NCBI RefSeq assembly: GCF_013874595.1
Contig: NZ_CP059431.1
Span: 620,001 to 684,000, forward strand
Origin: Flavobacterium sp. xlx-214
Lineage (GTDB): Bacteria; Bacteroidota; Bacteroidia; Flavobacteriales; Flavobacteriaceae
Reading direction: 5' to 3'
Length of the DNA stretch: 64,000 nt
Shown: positions 23,495-34,088 of the stretch, piece after piece
Position numbering within the stretch: the stretch's first letter is position 1
Layout: each line of letters opens with the position of its first letter
Translations under genes and position numbers: made by a program
Notes under the pieces: generated by a model
The model's input: only the letters and a program-made list of their open reading frames with translations
Told to the model about the DNA's origin: nothing
Database searches by the model: none

Positions 23495-24412
23495 TTAATA
23501 CGTGTAATAATATAGTTTTTTATGTCCTGAAAAATAATCACCTACTTGAAAAATTTCTGGGTAAAAAAATTGATTTAGCTGAAGAGAATTTGATAATTGA
23601 TACTCCTTTTTATCAAGATGCATCCCAGAATACTCCGTCCCCATATTATTAAATATTGCCATTCCTATAGTAAAATTTTCAGGAAAAACACCTCCCATAG
23701 GTTTATATATATTTTTAGGGTAATTTACATTTCCTCCATGCCATTCACTAACTTGTTGCGAATTAAAAACAATAAAAGAACTATACGTAATGTTTTTAAA
23801 CTCATCTAACACTAACTTACTTTTACTTATTATTTTATTATGGATATTGTAATAATCAATATTCACACTATCTTTTACATATGATAGTTGTTCGTAAGAA
23901 ACCTCACTATTATAAACAGATTCATGTTTTATCATTTTATTATTTTCATAAGTAAAATAACTCATTACGAATGAATTGTCAGAATAATATTTTTTAACTT
24001 CAACTATATTATCATGATTATCATACGTAAAATCAAGTTGATTTAACAAAGTTCCTTTACTTTTTACATCATCTATATATCCTTTGTAAACACTTATTCT
24101 ATTAACATGATTGTTTTGATTATAATCAAAAACATAAGTAATCCTATAAGTTACATCATCCATATAATTATAAAAAACATTCTTGGTTGGTTTTGTTTCA
24201 CCAGGAGAATAATTTTCAAATTTTATATCAATTATAGAATCCAACCGTATTTTATTTTCGGGTTTTGACAAAACACTTGATGCTTCATTAAAAAACTTTT
24301 GATCAAGTTTTTCAAAAGGAGGTCTGTGAACTGCAGGTGCGTTATCATCATTGGATGGATAAGCACAACCATATAGAGACAGAACTATAACAATGTAGTA
24401 AAAAAGCCTCAT
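23495..24412 (-). CDS. Lipoprotein of unknown function
   Basis: The 305 residues have a lipoprotein signal (MRLFYYIVIVLSLYG, then Cys). The mature protein has beta motifs such as QLDFTYDNHDNIVEVKKYYSDNSF and YFTYENNKMIKHES, recalling YD-type repeats in the secreted paralogues at 5058-6393. It ends HKKLYYYTY. The start at 24412 is preferred over the in-frame codons upstream because of the signal. It lies just upstream of the M1 peptidase on the same strand and divergent from serS. Confidence 0.7.
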   Translation of the reverse strand: MRLFYYIVIVLSLYGCAYPSNDDNAPAVHRPPFEKLDQKFFNEASSVLSKPENKIRLDSIIDIKFENYSPGETKPTKNVFYNYMDDVTYRITYVFDYNQNNHVNRISVYKGYIDDVKSKGTLLNQLDFTYDNHDNIVEVKKYYSDNSFVMSYFTYENNKMIKHESVYNSEVSYEQLSYVKDSVNIDYYNIHNKIISKSKLVLDEFKNITYSSFIVFNSQQVSEWHGGNVNYPKNIYKPMGGVFPENFTIGMAIFNNMGTEYSGMHLDKKEYQLSNSLQLNQFFYPEIFQVGDYFSGHKKLYYYTY

Positions 24413-24483
24413 AACAAATAACATTAGTTTAGTTTATCAAATATAAATAAAAAAAACACACTGCTTCTCCTTAACATTTTTTG

Positions 24484-24491
24484 TACTTTTG
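24484..24491 (+). promoter_or_regulatory. Promoter -7 element of serS (TACTTTTG)
   Basis: This is an exact TAnnTTTG match, 21 bases before the serS ATG at 24513. An upstream in-frame TTG (24489) lies inside this element and is therefore not the start. Confidence 0.65.
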
Positions 24492-24512
24492 TTCTTTATT
24501 AATTTATTTATT

Positions 24513-25784
24513 ATGCTACAGATAGCTTACATTAGAGAAAATCAAGAAAAGGTAGTGAAAGCACTAGCTAAAAGAAATCTTGATGCTACTGAAATGATTC
24601 AGAACGTAATTAACTTAGATGAAAAAAGAAGATCAACTCAAGTTGAATTAGACAACATTTTAGCAGAATCGAACAAGCTATCCAAAGAAATTGGTGACTT
24701 AATGCGTAATGGCGAAAAAGCAAAAGCCGAAATCTTAAAAGAAAAATCGACTCAATTCAAAGATAAAACAGCTGATTTAAAAGAAATTTTAAATACGGTT
24801 ACCGATGAATTAACAAACGCATTATACCAAATTCCAAATACACCAGCAGATATTGTTCCGGAAGGAAAAACAGCTGATGATAACTTAAATGTTTTTGAGC
24901 ATGGAACAATTCCTACTTTGTTTGAAGGCGCTTTACCGCATTGGGAATTAGCTAAAAAATACGATATTATTGATTTTGATTTAGGTGCCAAAATTACGGG
25001 CGCTGGTTTTCCTGTGTACAAAGGCAAAGGGGCTAAATTACAACGTGCTTTAATTGCTTATTTCTTAGACAAGAATACAGATGCAGGTTATAACGAAGTA
25101 CAAGTACCGCATTTAATTAACGAAGCATCAGGCTACGGAACGGGACAATTACCTGATAAAGAAGGACAAATGTATCATGCAGTTGCCGATGATTTATATT
25201 TAATTCCAACAGCCGAAGTACCTGTTACCAATTTGTACCGCGATGTTATTTTACAAGAAAGTGAATTACCAATTTGCCACACCGCTTACACGCCTTGTTT
25301 TCGTAGAGAAGCTGGTTCATACGGCGCACACGTACGTGGTTTAAATCGTTTACACCAGTTTGATAAAGTAGAAATTGTTCGTGTAGAACATCCTGACAAT
25401 TCTTACAAAGCTTTAGATGGAATGGTAGAACATGTAAAAAACATCTTGAACGAATTAAAATTACCTTACCGTATTTTACGTTTATGTGGTGGTGACATGG
25501 GCTTTACATCATCTTTAACGTATGATTTCGAAGTATTTTCTACAGCACAAGATCGTTGGTTAGAAATTTCATCTGTTTCATGTTTTGAAACCTTCCAAGC
25601 AAATCGTTTAAAATTACGCTTTAAAGGAAAAGATGGTAAAACGCAATTAGCACACACCTTAAACGGTTCGTCATTAGCATTACCACGCGTATTGGCAGGT
25701 ATTTTAGAAAACTATCAAACACCAGAAGGCATCGTTATTCCAGACGCATTAAAACCTTACTGCGGATTCGATATCATCAATTAA
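24513..25784 (+). CDS. serS: Seryl-tRNA synthetase
   Basis: The 423 residues form a class II aminoacyl-tRNA synthetase that charges tRNA-Ser. The N-terminal coiled-coil arm spans about residues 28-105 (VELDNILAESNKLSKEIGDL). The core follows with motif 2 FRREAGSYGAHVRGLNRLHQF and motif 3 near TLNGSSLALPRVLAGILENY. The serine-site segment is TAEVPVTNLYRD. The start at 24513 (MLQIAYIRENQEKV) is the standard N-terminus. A terminator follows 6 bases after the stop. Confidence 0.97.
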   Translation: MLQIAYIRENQEKVVKALAKRNLDATEMIQNVINLDEKRRSTQVELDNILAESNKLSKEIGDLMRNGEKAKAEILKEKSTQFKDKTADLKEILNTVTDELTNALYQIPNTPADIVPEGKTADDNLNVFEHGTIPTLFEGALPHWELAKKYDIIDFDLGAKITGAGFPVYKGKGAKLQRALIAYFLDKNTDAGYNEVQVPHLINEASGYGTGQLPDKEGQMYHAVADDLYLIPTAEVPVTNLYRDVILQESELPICHTAYTPCFRREAGSYGAHVRGLNRLHQFDKVEIVRVEHPDNSYKALDGMVEHVKNILNELKLPYRILRLCGGDMGFTSSLTYDFEVFSTAQDRWLEISSVSCFETFQANRLKLRFKGKDGKTQLAHTLNGSSLALPRVLAGILENYQTPEGIVIPDALKPYCGFDIIN

Positions 25785-25790
25785 AAAATC

Positions 25791-25823
25791 AAAAACATCA
25801 ATTGTAACGATTGATGTTTTTTT
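25791..25823 (+). terminator. Intrinsic terminator after serS
   Basis: The arms AAAACATCAAT and ATTGATGTTTT enclose a 7-base loop, followed by T7. Confidence 0.85.
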
Positions 25824-25835
25824 AAAATACAACGT

Positions 25836-26150
25836 ATGATTATTTACAACGTTACCATCAATATAGACGAGTCGGTTCATGATGAATGGCTTAATTGGAT
25901 GCAAACCCAACACATACAAGAAGTACTAAACACAGGTTGTTTTACATCGGCACGTTTGGTAAAAGTTTTGGTTGATGAAGATATGGGCGGCGTAACCTAC
26001 TCTGCTCAATATTTTGCACCAACCAAAGAAGCCTTACAAGATTACAAAGACAATCACGCGCCTTTATTAAGAAGCGATGGTTTGAAACGTTTTGCAGATA
26101 AAATGCTTACTTTTCGTACCGATTTAGAAATAATTAGCGAACATGAGTAA
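25836..26150 (+). CDS. DUF4286 family protein
   Basis: This is a 104-residue soluble protein with the DUF4286 pattern ([19 protein letters not shown], then [21 protein letters not shown]). It resembles a dimeric alpha-beta barrel fold. The family is typical of Bacteroidota and is often placed just before rsmA, as here, where the reading frames overlap by 8 bases. The function is unknown. The coupling suggests a link to ribosome assembly or simple housekeeping co-expression. Confidence 0.88.
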   Translation: MIIYNVTINIDESVHDEWLNWMQTQHIQEVLNTGCFTSARLVKVLVDEDMGGVTYSAQYFAPTKEALQDYKDNHAPLLRSDGLKRFADKMLTFRTDLEIISEHE

Positions 26151-26937
26151 CAACGATAAAGTAAAAGCAAAAAAGCATTTAGGTCAGCATTTTTTAAATG
26201 ACGAAAGTGTTGCTCAAAATATTGCAGATGCACTTACGCTACAAGGCTACAACAAAGTTTTAGAAATTGGTCCGGGTATGGGTGTGTTAACCAAATATTT
26301 GTTAGCAAAACCTATTGAAACCTTTGTAATTGAAATTGATACCGAATCGGTTGCTTATTTAGAAAAACATTACGAAAAATTACACAACCATATTATTGGC
26401 GAAGATTTTTTGAAGTACAATTTAAAAAAGATTTTTCAAGACGAGCCTTATGCCATTATAGGTAATTTTCCGTACAATATTTCAACTCAAATTGTATTTA
26501 GAGTTTTAGAAATGCGCGATCAAATTCCCGAATTTGCTGGTATGTTTCAAAAAGAAGTTGCCGAGCGTATTTGCGAGAAAAAAGGCACCAAAGCATATGG
26601 TATTTTATCCGTTTTAGCTCAGGCTTTTTACGATGTAGAATATTTATTTACCGTATCAGAACACGTTTTCACGCCTCCTCCAAAGGTAAAATCGGGTGTT
26701 ATGCGTATGATTCGTAAAGAAAATTACACATTGCCTTGTAGCGAAAAATTATTTTTTACAGTAGTTAAATTAGCCTTTAACCAACGTAGAAAAACCATGC
26801 GCAACAGTTTAAAAAGCTTTATATCAGAAGAAATTAAAAACGACGAAGTATTTAACTTACGTCCAGAACAATTAAGTACAGAAGAATTTATTGCCCTAAC
26901 ACAAAAAATAGAAGCTTATGGAGTTCAAAATCAGTAA
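26143..26937 (+). CDS. rsmA: 16S rRNA (adenine1518-N6/adenine1519-N6)-dimethyltransferase RsmA
   Basis: The 264 residues form the enzyme that dimethylates two adjacent adenines in the 3' helix of 16S rRNA, using S-adenosylmethionine. The visible motifs are [18 protein letters not shown], the SAM motif [21 protein letters not shown], and the catalytic motif IV NFPYNIS. The C-terminal helical domain contains KSGVMRMI and the basic [12 protein letters not shown]. The start overlaps the DUF4286 gene by 8 bases and the end overlaps mgtE by 20, so this is a tight operon. Confidence 0.97.
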   Translation: MSNNDKVKAKKHLGQHFLNDESVAQNIADALTLQGYNKVLEIGPGMGVLTKYLLAKPIETFVIEIDTESVAYLEKHYEKLHNHIIGEDFLKYNLKKIFQDEPYAIIGNFPYNISTQIVFRVLEMRDQIPEFAGMFQKEVAERICEKKGTKAYGILSVLAQAFYDVEYLFTVSEHVFTPPPKVKSGVMRMIRKENYTLPCSEKLFFTVVKLAFNQRRKTMRNSLKSFISEEIKNDEVFNLRPEQLSTEEFIALTQKIEAYGVQNQ

Positions 26938-28270
26938 AGAATTTATCCAAGAGATCGAAGGCTTAATTGCCGAAAAAAACGAACGCGAAATCCTTCGCAG
27001 GCTCGAGGACATTCACTTTGCTGATATTGCCGAATTAATGAACGAATTAAACGGTGGCGATGCTGGCTATTTGTTTAAAATCATTGAATCGGAAATTAGT
27101 TCCGAAATTCTTTTAGAACTTGATGAAGAAGTTCGTGAAAAAATCTTAAACAACCTTTCAGCAAAAGAAATTGCGGAAGAGTTAGATGAGATGGATACCG
27201 ATGATGCGGTAGATATTATTGCAGAATTACCCGAAGAAATTAAAGACGAGGTAATTTCTGAGTTAGAAGATTTTGAACACGCCAAAGATATCGTTGAACT
27301 TTTACGTTATGACGAAGACACGGCGGGTGGTTTAATGGCGAAAGAGTACATTCAGGTAAATGAAAACTGGAATGTTTTAACTTGTATCCAAGAAATTCGC
27401 AAACAAGCAGAAAATGTATCGCGTGTACATTCTATTTATGTAGTTGATGATGAAGAGCGTTTAAAAGGACGTTTATCGTTAAAAGATTTAATTACTTCTT
27501 CAACCACCACGCAAGTCAAGGAAATTTACATTCCTAAAGTTGATTCGGTAAAAGTTGATACCGAGGATACTGAAGTAGCGCGTATCATGCAAAAATACGA
27601 TTTAGAGGCCATTCCAGTAATTGATGAAACAGGAAGATTAGTAGGTAGAATTACCATTGATGACATTGTTGACGTTATTAAGGAAGAGGCAGATCGTGAT
27701 TACCAAATGGCAGCGGGTATCTCGCAGGATGTTGAGGCCGATGACAGCATTTGGGAACTTACAAAAGCACGTTTGCCTTGGTTGTTACTTGCTTTATTAG
27801 GAAGTTTTATTGCTGTAAATATTTCCGAAAGCTTTAGCGGAGCTATGGAAAAATACCAAACCTTATTTTTCTTTACCCCTTTAGTGGCGGCAATGGCAGG
27901 AAACGTTGGTGTACAATCATCAGCAATTGTAGTGCAAGGTTTAGCCAACAACAGTTTATCAGGTTCCTTATGGAAACGTTTGGGTAAAGAAATGCTTTTG
28001 GCACTTTTAAACAGTACCATTTTGGCAGTATTATTATTGTTAGCTACTCATTTTATAATGGGTACCACTTATGAAATATCAACAACTATTGTATTAGCAC
28101 TTGTTACTGTAATGATATTAGCTAGTTTAATTGGCACTTTTATTCCTATTACTTTAAACAAATACGGCATTGATCCAGCTATTGCTACCGGACCATTTAT
28201 TACAACAAGCAATGATATTTTTGGAATTTTAATTTATTTTACAATTGCAAAACTTATTTTAGGGTTTTAA
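26918..28270 (+). CDS. mgtE: Magnesium transporter MgtE
   Basis: The 450 residues form a magnesium channel. The order is an N-terminal superhelical MgtE_N domain (about residues 20-130, acidic repeats such as [19 protein letters not shown]), two CBS domains (about 135-255, [24 protein letters not shown] and [21 protein letters not shown]), a connecting helix, and five transmembrane helices from about 285. The pore motif region [20 protein letters not shown] is near the C-terminus. Acidic N-terminal residues sense cytosolic Mg2+. The start overlaps rsmA by 20 bases. Confidence 0.96.
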   Translation: MEFKISKEFIQEIEGLIAEKNEREILRRLEDIHFADIAELMNELNGGDAGYLFKIIESEISSEILLELDEEVREKILNNLSAKEIAEELDEMDTDDAVDIIAELPEEIKDEVISELEDFEHAKDIVELLRYDEDTAGGLMAKEYIQVNENWNVLTCIQEIRKQAENVSRVHSIYVVDDEERLKGRLSLKDLITSSTTTQVKEIYIPKVDSVKVDTEDTEVARIMQKYDLEAIPVIDETGRLVGRITIDDIVDVIKEEADRDYQMAAGISQDVEADDSIWELTKARLPWLLLALLGSFIAVNISESFSGAMEKYQTLFFFTPLVAAMAGNVGVQSSAIVVQGLANNSLSGSLWKRLGKEMLLALLNSTILAVLLLLATHFIMGTTYEISTTIVLALVTVMILASLIGTFIPITLNKYGIDPAIATGPFITTSNDIFGILIYFTIAKLILGF

Positions 28271-28299
28271 CATCAATTTAAATCTCAATATATAAAACT

Positions 28300-28794
28300 A
28301 TGGGAATTCAGAAAGCATTATTAATTGAATTAGAGCGCGAAAAAAACAATACAGCGCGTATATTAAAAAACTTAAACAGCGACGTTTTTGGGTGGAAACC
28401 TCATGAAAAATCAATGTCTGTAGGTGAATTAGCAAACCATATTGTAGAACTTCACGGTTGGGTTGCTTTTGCTTTAACAATGGACGCTTTTGATTTTCAC
28501 AAACACTACGTTCCTTCAAAATTAACAACAGTAGATGAGCTTTTAGATGCACTTGAAAAAGGATACGAAAAAAACAAGAAAATAATTGAAGCTTTAGACG
28601 AAGCTACTTATTTTGAAAATTGGGCTTTAAAAGCAGGTGATCATATTATTGCAGAATTGCCTAAAGCAGGTGCTGTACGTTTTATTATAACCAACCATTT
28701 AATTCACCATCGTGGGCAGTTAAGCGTTTATTTACGTTTGCTTGATATTCCTGTTCCTGGATTATACGGTCCGTCTGCAGATGAACGACAATAA
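28300..28794 (+). CDS. DinB family protein
   Basis: The 164 residues form the DinB/YfiT four-helix bundle. The putative metal-binding histidines are in VGELANHIVELHGWVAFAL and in TNHLIHHRGQLSVYLRLLDI, the classic HxxHHRGQ signature. These proteins are putative metal-dependent thiol-related hydrolases or transferases of mostly unknown substrate. It lies 29 bases after mgtE and is followed by a terminator, so it may close the DUF4286-rsmA-mgtE operon. Confidence 0.92.
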   Translation: MGIQKALLIELEREKNNTARILKNLNSDVFGWKPHEKSMSVGELANHIVELHGWVAFALTMDAFDFHKHYVPSKLTTVDELLDALEKGYEKNKKIIEALDEATYFENWALKAGDHIIAELPKAGAVRFIITNHLIHHRGQLSVYLRLLDIPVPGLYGPSADERQ

Positions 28795-28824
28795 AAAAGG
28801 CAATCTATTCAGATTGCTTTTTTT
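28795..28824 (+). terminator. Intrinsic terminator after the DinB-family gene
   Basis: The arms GGCAATCT and AGATTGCT flank ATTC, with A-run and T7 flanks. Confidence 0.85.
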
Positions 28825-28851
28825 CTATCTTTACTTAAAATTACTTGTTGC

Positions 28852-30219
28852 ATGAAAATACTACATCTTGATAAAAATCATCCGTTATTAATAGAAGAAC
28901 TCACCAATGCAGGTTTTGAAAACGATGAAAACTATTACGCTCCTAAAGAAGCCATTGAACAAATTATTCATCAATACGATGGAATTGTTTTAAGAAGTAG
29001 ATTTAAAATAGACAAAACATTTCTAGACGCAGCATCAAACCTTAAGTTTATTGGTCGTGTAGGTGCTGGTCTTGAAAATATTGATTGCGAATATGCGCAG
29101 CAAAAAGGCATCCAGTTAATAGCAGCACCAGAAGGAAACCGTACTGCTGTTGCAGAACATGCCATGGGTATGCTTTTAAACCTTACCAACAAATTAAACT
29201 ATGTTAATAATGAAATTAGCAATGGTATTTGGAAACGTGAAGAAAACCGAGGCATAGAATTAGAAGGTAAAACAGTAGGCATTATTGGATATGGTGTTAT
29301 GGGAAAAGCATTTGCGCAACGTTTAAAAGGTTTTAATTGTACTGTTTTATGTTACGATATTTTACCACATGTGGGCGATGGTAATGCACAGCAAGTATCT
29401 CTACAAGAGTTACAGCAAAGAGTTGATGTTTTAAGCTTACACACACCTGAAACTCCTGAAACACATCATTTGATTAATAAACCGATGATTGACGGATTTT
29501 TAAAATCGTTTTGGTTTATCAATACTGCTCGTGGAAAATCGGTTAATACAGATGATTTGGTTGACGCTTTAAAATCGGGCAAAGTAAAAGGTGCAGGATT
29601 AGATGTTTTAGAGTACGAAAAAACATCGTTTGAAAATATGTTTTCAGATAATGAGCTACCTGAAAGTTTTCGATATTTAATCAATGCAGAAAATGTTTTA
29701 CTATCGCCACATATTGCAGGTTGGACTATTGAAAGTAAAGAAAAATTAGCACAAATAATTGCACAAAAAATAATTCGTATATTTAAACCAAAATCATCTA
29801 ACGCTATGGAAGAAAACAACAATGTAGAAAACGGAAATCAAGTACCACAAAACAATCCGCAACAACCTCCTGTTCAGCAAAACAATCCTTACGGAAATCA
29901 ACAAAACCAATACCAACAAGCATATCAGCAGCAACCTGCTTATATTCAAGAAGCTAATAGTAAAAAAATTCTTGCAGGTATTTTAGCTATTATTTTAGGA
30001 CACATTGGTGTACATAAGTTTGTATTAGGCTACAATACAGAAGGTATTATATTATTAACTTTAGGAATTGCAGGCTATGTTACTGCTTGTTTTGTAATTG
30101 GTTATTTTATTTTGTTTGCTACAGGAATTATTGGTTTGGTTGAAGGAATTATTTACTTAACCAAAAGTGATGAAGACTTTTACAACACCTATATGCGCAA
30201 TCGCAAGCCTTGGTTTTAA
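28852..30219 (+). CDS. Fusion: D-2-hydroxyacid dehydrogenase (SerA-like) plus TM2-domain membrane protein
   Basis: One frame of 455 residues joins two unrelated parts. Residues 1 to about 315 are a D-isomer-specific 2-hydroxyacid dehydrogenase of the phosphoglycerate-dehydrogenase type: NAD motif VGIIGYGVMGKAF, catalytic Arg region FINTARGKSV, Glu region GLDVLEYE and catalytic His in LSPHIAGW. From Met319 (ATG at 29806) comes a Gln/Asn-rich linker (about 319-365), then a TM2 domain: two helices with ILGHIGVHKFVLGY and IIGLVEGIIYL. In related genomes I expect these as two adjacent genes. The -1 or +1 frame has a TAA at 29799-29801 just before that ATG, so a one-base indel upstream would restore a normal stop. 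This is a real fusion, a frameshift, or a sequencing error in an A-run. Confidence 0.8.
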   Translation: MKILHLDKNHPLLIEELTNAGFENDENYYAPKEAIEQIIHQYDGIVLRSRFKIDKTFLDAASNLKFIGRVGAGLENIDCEYAQQKGIQLIAAPEGNRTAVAEHAMGMLLNLTNKLNYVNNEISNGIWKREENRGIELEGKTVGIIGYGVMGKAFAQRLKGFNCTVLCYDILPHVGDGNAQQVSLQELQQRVDVLSLHTPETPETHHLINKPMIDGFLKSFWFINTARGKSVNTDDLVDALKSGKVKGAGLDVLEYEKTSFENMFSDNELPESFRYLINAENVLLSPHIAGWTIESKEKLAQIIAQKIIRIFKPKSSNAMEENNNVENGNQVPQNNPQQPPVQQNNPYGNQQNQYQQAYQQQPAYIQEANSKKILAGILAIILGHIGVHKFVLGYNTEGIILLTLGIAGYVTACFVIGYFILFATGIIGLVEGIIYLTKSDEDFYNTYMRNRKPWF

Positions 30220-30226
30220 AATAAAA

Positions 30227-30254
30227 AAAACGGACACTAAGTGTCCGTTTTTTA
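30227..30254. terminator. Bidirectional terminator between convergent genes
   Basis: The hairpin ACGGACACTTAGTGTCCGT (as read on the minus strand) has A8 on one side and T6 on the other. It serves both the fusion gene and the zinc peptidase gene. Confidence 0.85.
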
Positions 30255-30929
30255 TTATTCTCTTCTTCCCATATAAATCATTACATAGTAAAGTAAAGTT
30301 CCTATTGATGATAAGGCAGCAACTACATAGGTACGCGCAGCCCATTTTAAAGAATCTTCAGCTCCAGCATATTCTTCTCGTGTAACCATATTCTTGGTTT
30401 GCAACCATTTTAAAGCACGATTACTAGCATCATACTCTACAGGCAAGGTAACAATAGAAAAAACCGTTGTAACTGCAAATAAAATGATTCCTATTAACAA
30501 CAATTGCGGAAACGATTGAATTAACAAGATACCAGCAATTAAGGTTATAGAAATAAAGCGCGAAGCAATATTTACCACTGGCACCATTTTAGAACGCATG
30601 GTTAACCAACTATAAGCTGTTGCATGTTGCACTGCGTGACCAACTTCATGAGCGGCAACTGCTGCCGCTGCTGCATTGCGTTGATTGTAAACAGCCTCAC
30701 TTAAATTAACGGTTTTATCTGCTGGGTTGTAATGATCGGTTAATCTACCTGGTGTAGAAATAACTTTTACATCATAAATACCATGATCATGTAGCATTTT
30801 AGTTGCTATTTCGGCTCCGCTCATTCCATTTCTTAAATGAACTTTAGAGTATTTATCAAACTTACTTTGCAAGCGCTTGCCAACCAACCAACTTGCTAAC
30901 ATGGTTATTATTATTAATATCCAATACAT
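30255..30929 (-). CDS. YugP-like zinc metallopeptidase
   Basis: This is a 224-residue membrane-bound peptidase of the YugP / neutral zinc metallopeptidase 2 family. The zinc site HEVGHAVQH lies at about residues 113-121 (AVAAHEVGHAVQHATAYSW). There is an N-terminal membrane anchor (about 2-15) and two C-terminal helices (about 138-175 and 200-220). The downstream Glu ligand region is VTLPVEYDASNRALKWL, as in the family. The substrate is unknown. The start at 30929 gives the usual MYWILIIITML. Confidence 0.92.
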   Translation of the reverse strand: MYWILIIITMLASWLVGKRLQSKFDKYSKVHLRNGMSGAEIATKMLHDHGIYDVKVISTPGRLTDHYNPADKTVNLSEAVYNQRNAAAAAVAAHEVGHAVQHATAYSWLTMRSKMVPVVNIASRFISITLIAGILLIQSFPQLLLIGIILFAVTTVFSIVTLPVEYDASNRALKWLQTKNMVTREEYAGAEDSLKWAARTYVVAALSSIGTLLYYVMIYMGRRE

Positions 30930-31002
30930 AATTAAAATTGTTTTAGTGTTTAAATCAAATGTTACGCCAATTTACAAAAAAGCGCAAAACTGTCAAAATG
31001 AC

Positions 31003-31027
31003 AAAAGGAACCCAAAGGCTCCTTTAT
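31003..31027 (-). terminator. Intrinsic terminator after infB
   Basis: On the minus strand AAAGGAGCC pairs with GGGTTCCTTT through one G-U. It ends with TTTT. It closes the rimP-nusA-infB operon. Confidence 0.65.
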
Positions 31028-31050
31028 CAATTATTTAACTAAAAACATTC

Positions 31051-34038
31051 TTATTTCAATGTTTTCTTAACTTCAACTTCTTGGAAGGCTTCAATGATAT
31101 CATATTCTTTTAAGTCGTTGTAGTTTTTAATTTGCATACCACAATCGTATCCTTTAGAAACTTCTTTAACATCATCTTTAAAACGTTTTAAAGCAGTAAG
31201 CTCACCTGTGTAAATTACAACTCCTTCACGGATTAAGCGGATTTTAGAGTTACGGAAGATTTTTCCATCAGTAACCATACATCCTGCAATAGTACCTACT
31301 TTAGAAATTTTAAATAACTCACGAATTTCAGCTGTACCTGTAATTTCTTCTTTTAATTCTGGTGACAACATGCCTTCCATTGCATCTTTAACATCATCAA
31401 TTGCATCATAGATGATTGAGTATGTTTTGATATCGATTTCTTCTTTATCTGCAATAGTTTTAGCATTACCCATTGGACGTACGTTGAAACCAATAATGAT
31501 GGCATCTGAAGCCGAAGCTAACAATACATCCGATTCTGTAATAGCACCTACACCTTTATGAATGATATTGATTTGAATTTCATCTGTTGATAACTTAGAG
31601 AACGAGTCTGATAAAGCTTCTACCGATCCATCCACGTCACCTTTTAAGATGATGTTTAACTCTTTGAAATCTCCTAATGCAATACGACGACCAATTTCTG
31701 CTAATGTAATATGACGTTGTGCACGAACCGATTGCTCGCGAATTAACTGTGTACGCTTAGCTGCAATTGCTTTAGCCTCGCGCTCATCTTCAAACACATT
31801 GAATTTATCACCCGCTGTTGGTGCACCATCTAAACCTAAAATAGATACTGGACGAGAAGGACCTGCTTCTTTCACAGCCTTACCTCTTTCATCATGCATA
31901 GCACGTACCTTTCCGTGGTTTTTACCAGCCAACACATAATCTCCAATGCGTAATGTACCGCTTTGTACTAAGATAGTAGATACATATCCACGACCTTTAT
32001 CTAAGAATGCTTCAACAACAGTACCTGTTGCCAATTTGCTAGGATTAGCTTTTAATTCTAACATTTCAGCTTCTAACAATACTTTTTCTAACAATTCTGG
32101 AACACCTTGTCCAAATTTTGCAGAAATATCTTGTGATTGGTAAGTACCTCCCCATTCTTCAACAAGGAAATTCATTGCTGCTAATTTCTCTTTAATTTTT
32201 TCAGGATTTGCTGTTTGCTTATCTACCTTGTTAATTGCAAAGATGATAGGAACCCCAGCTGCTTGCGCATGCGAAATAGCTTCTTTTGTTTGAGGCATGA
32301 TATCGTCATCGGCAGCAACCACAATAATAGCAATATCGGTAACTTGCGCTCCACGTGCACGCATTGCGGTAAACGCCTCGTGACCTGGTGTATCTAAGAA
32401 CGTAATTTTTTGACCACTTTCTAAAGTTACTCCGTAAGCACCAATATGTTGTGTAATACCTCCTGATTCACCCGCAATTACGTTTGCTTTACGAACGTAA
32501 TCTAACAACGATGTTTTACCATGATCTACGTGACCCATTACTGTAACAATAGGTGCACGTGCTACTAAATCTTCAGGTGCATCAACTTCTTCTACAATAG
32601 ACTCTTCAATATCAGCCGTTGTAAATTGTACTTCGTATCCAAATTCATCGGCTACAATAGTTAATGTTTCAGCATCTAAACGTTGGTTCATGGTTACCAT
32701 AATTCCTAATGACATACACGTTCCAATTACCTTAGTAATAGGCACATCCATCATAGTGGCAATTTCACCAACCGTTACAAACTCCGTAACTTTTAAGATT
32801 TTTAATTCATCATCTGCACGTGCTTCTTCTTCTTTTTTACGGTGAAGTTCACGCTTGTCTTTTCTATATTTAGCCGCTTTAGATTTGTTTTGTTTTCCTT
32901 GTAAACGCTCTAAAGTTTCTTTAATTTGATTTTTTACTTCTTCATCAGTAGGCTCTACTTTTACAACAGGTTGTCTATGGTTATTACCACCTTTGTTAAA
33001 GTTACGATTACCACCTGGACCACCTGGACGATTGCTGTTATTACCACTAGGACGGTTATTGTTATTACCACCTGGGCGATTATTACCACCTTGACCTGCT
33101 GGTTTGTTTGCACCACCTTGTTGGTTAGGTGTATTTGTACCTGCTGATTTTTCTATGCGCTTACGCTTGTTTTTATTGTTAGCTGCATTGTTTCCTGCCC
33201 CACCAGGTTTGTTATTATCTTTCTTAGGCTCTTCTTTCTTCTTTTTAGGTTTGTTGAATTGAGATAAATCAATTTTTTGACCTGTGAAAGTAGTACCTGA
33301 AAGTTTTTGGTATTGTGTTTTGATGATTTCTGGCTCTGCGTTTTCATCAGTACTTTCCGCTTTAGGAGCCGTAGTTTCCTTAGCAACTTCAGCAACAGGT
33401 TTTTCAACTTGTTTCTTAGGAGCTTCGGTTTTTGTACTATCTGCCTCTTTTGTGTTTTTCTCAACAACCTTTTCCTCTTTAGGTTTAGCTTCCTGTTTAG
33501 GTTGCACTGGTTGTTGTTCTACATTCTTAGGCTGCGTTTCTTTTAATTTTTCAGTAGCTTTTGGAGCTGCTTCTGCTTTATCAGCAGCAGGCTTTTTAGT
33601 AACTGAATCTAAATCAATTTTACCTACTGTTTTAATTGTAGATACTGTAGCTGCTTTAGCTTTTATAACTTCTTGCTCGCGCTTTTCGTCTTCTTCTTTC
33701 TTACGTTTTTCGTCTTCTTCTCTTTTGCGCTTATCTTCTTCCTCTTTTTTACGCTTATCCTCAATTTCTTTTTTGCGTTTCTCTTCCTGTTCGCGCTCTA
33801 AACGTAATTCTTCTTTTTCTTTTTTCTTTTCTTCGCTTACTTCTTTCGAAGCTTCTTTCTTCCCTTTATCGGCCGAGAACTGTTTGTTTAAAGCATCATA
33901 TTCCTCATCGGAAATTTTTGCATTCGGAGACGCTTCAATTTCAAAGCTCTTCGTTTTCAAAAATTCCACGGCTCTATCGAGAGAAATATTTAATTCTCTT
34001 AATACTTTGTTTATTCTTATTACTCTTTTATCAGACAT
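31051..34038 (-). CDS. infB: Translation initiation factor IF-2
   Basis: The 995 residues form the GTPase that places initiator fMet-tRNA on the 30S subunit. The N-terminal IF2_N domain ([20 protein letters not shown]) is followed by a ~380-residue charged, low-complexity linker (Lys/Glu-rich near 70-130, Gly/Asn-rich near 290-370) that is long for the family. The second IF2_N-like domain is at about 425-475. The G domain follows with G1 [18 protein letters not shown]3 DTPGHEAF and G4 NKVDK. Domains II-IV run to the end. It is the third gene of the rimP-nusA-infB operon. The 50-base gap to nusA holds CAACA-type repeats and an AGGA six bases before the ATG. Confidence 0.97.
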   Translation of the reverse strand: MSDKRVIRINKVLRELNISLDRAVEFLKTKSFEIEASPNAKISDEEYDALNKQFSADKGKKEASKEVSEEKKKEKEELRLEREQEEKRKKEIEDKRKKEEEDKRKREEDEKRKKEEDEKREQEVIKAKAATVSTIKTVGKIDLDSVTKKPAADKAEAAPKATEKLKETQPKNVEQQPVQPKQEAKPKEEKVVEKNTKEADSTKTEAPKKQVEKPVAEVAKETTAPKAESTDENAEPEIIKTQYQKLSGTTFTGQKIDLSQFNKPKKKKEEPKKDNNKPGGAGNNAANNKNKRKRIEKSAGTNTPNQQGGANKPAGQGGNNRPGGNNNNRPSGNNSNRPGGPGGNRNFNKGGNNHRQPVVKVEPTDEEVKNQIKETLERLQGKQNKSKAAKYRKDKRELHRKKEEEARADDELKILKVTEFVTVGEIATMMDVPITKVIGTCMSLGIMVTMNQRLDAETLTIVADEFGYEVQFTTADIEESIVEEVDAPEDLVARAPIVTVMGHVDHGKTSLLDYVRKANVIAGESGGITQHIGAYGVTLESGQKITFLDTPGHEAFTAMRARGAQVTDIAIIVVAADDDIMPQTKEAISHAQAAGVPIIFAINKVDKQTANPEKIKEKLAAMNFLVEEWGGTYQSQDISAKFGQGVPELLEKVLLEAEMLELKANPSKLATGTVVEAFLDKGRGYVSTILVQSGTLRIGDYVLAGKNHGKVRAMHDERGKAVKEAGPSRPVSILGLDGAPTAGDKFNVFEDEREAKAIAAKRTQLIREQSVRAQRHITLAEIGRRIALGDFKELNIILKGDVDGSVEALSDSFSKLSTDEIQINIIHKGVGAITESDVLLASASDAIIIGFNVRPMGNAKTIADKEEIDIKTYSIIYDAIDDVKDAMEGMLSPELKEEITGTAEIRELFKISKVGTIAGCMVTDGKIFRNSKIRLIREGVVIYTGELTALKRFKDDVKEVSKGYDCGMQIKNYNDLKEYDIIEAFQEVEVKKTLK

Positions 34039-34088
34039 ACGATCCTTTTAGTATATTTTGTGTGTTGTTGTGTTGTTGTGTTTGTTAA

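Noticed and set aside
33284..34051. 255-codon Ser/Phe-rich frame on the + strand
   Set aside because: This is the antisense shadow of the Lys/Glu-rich linker of infB; the composition is an artefact of low-complexity coding.
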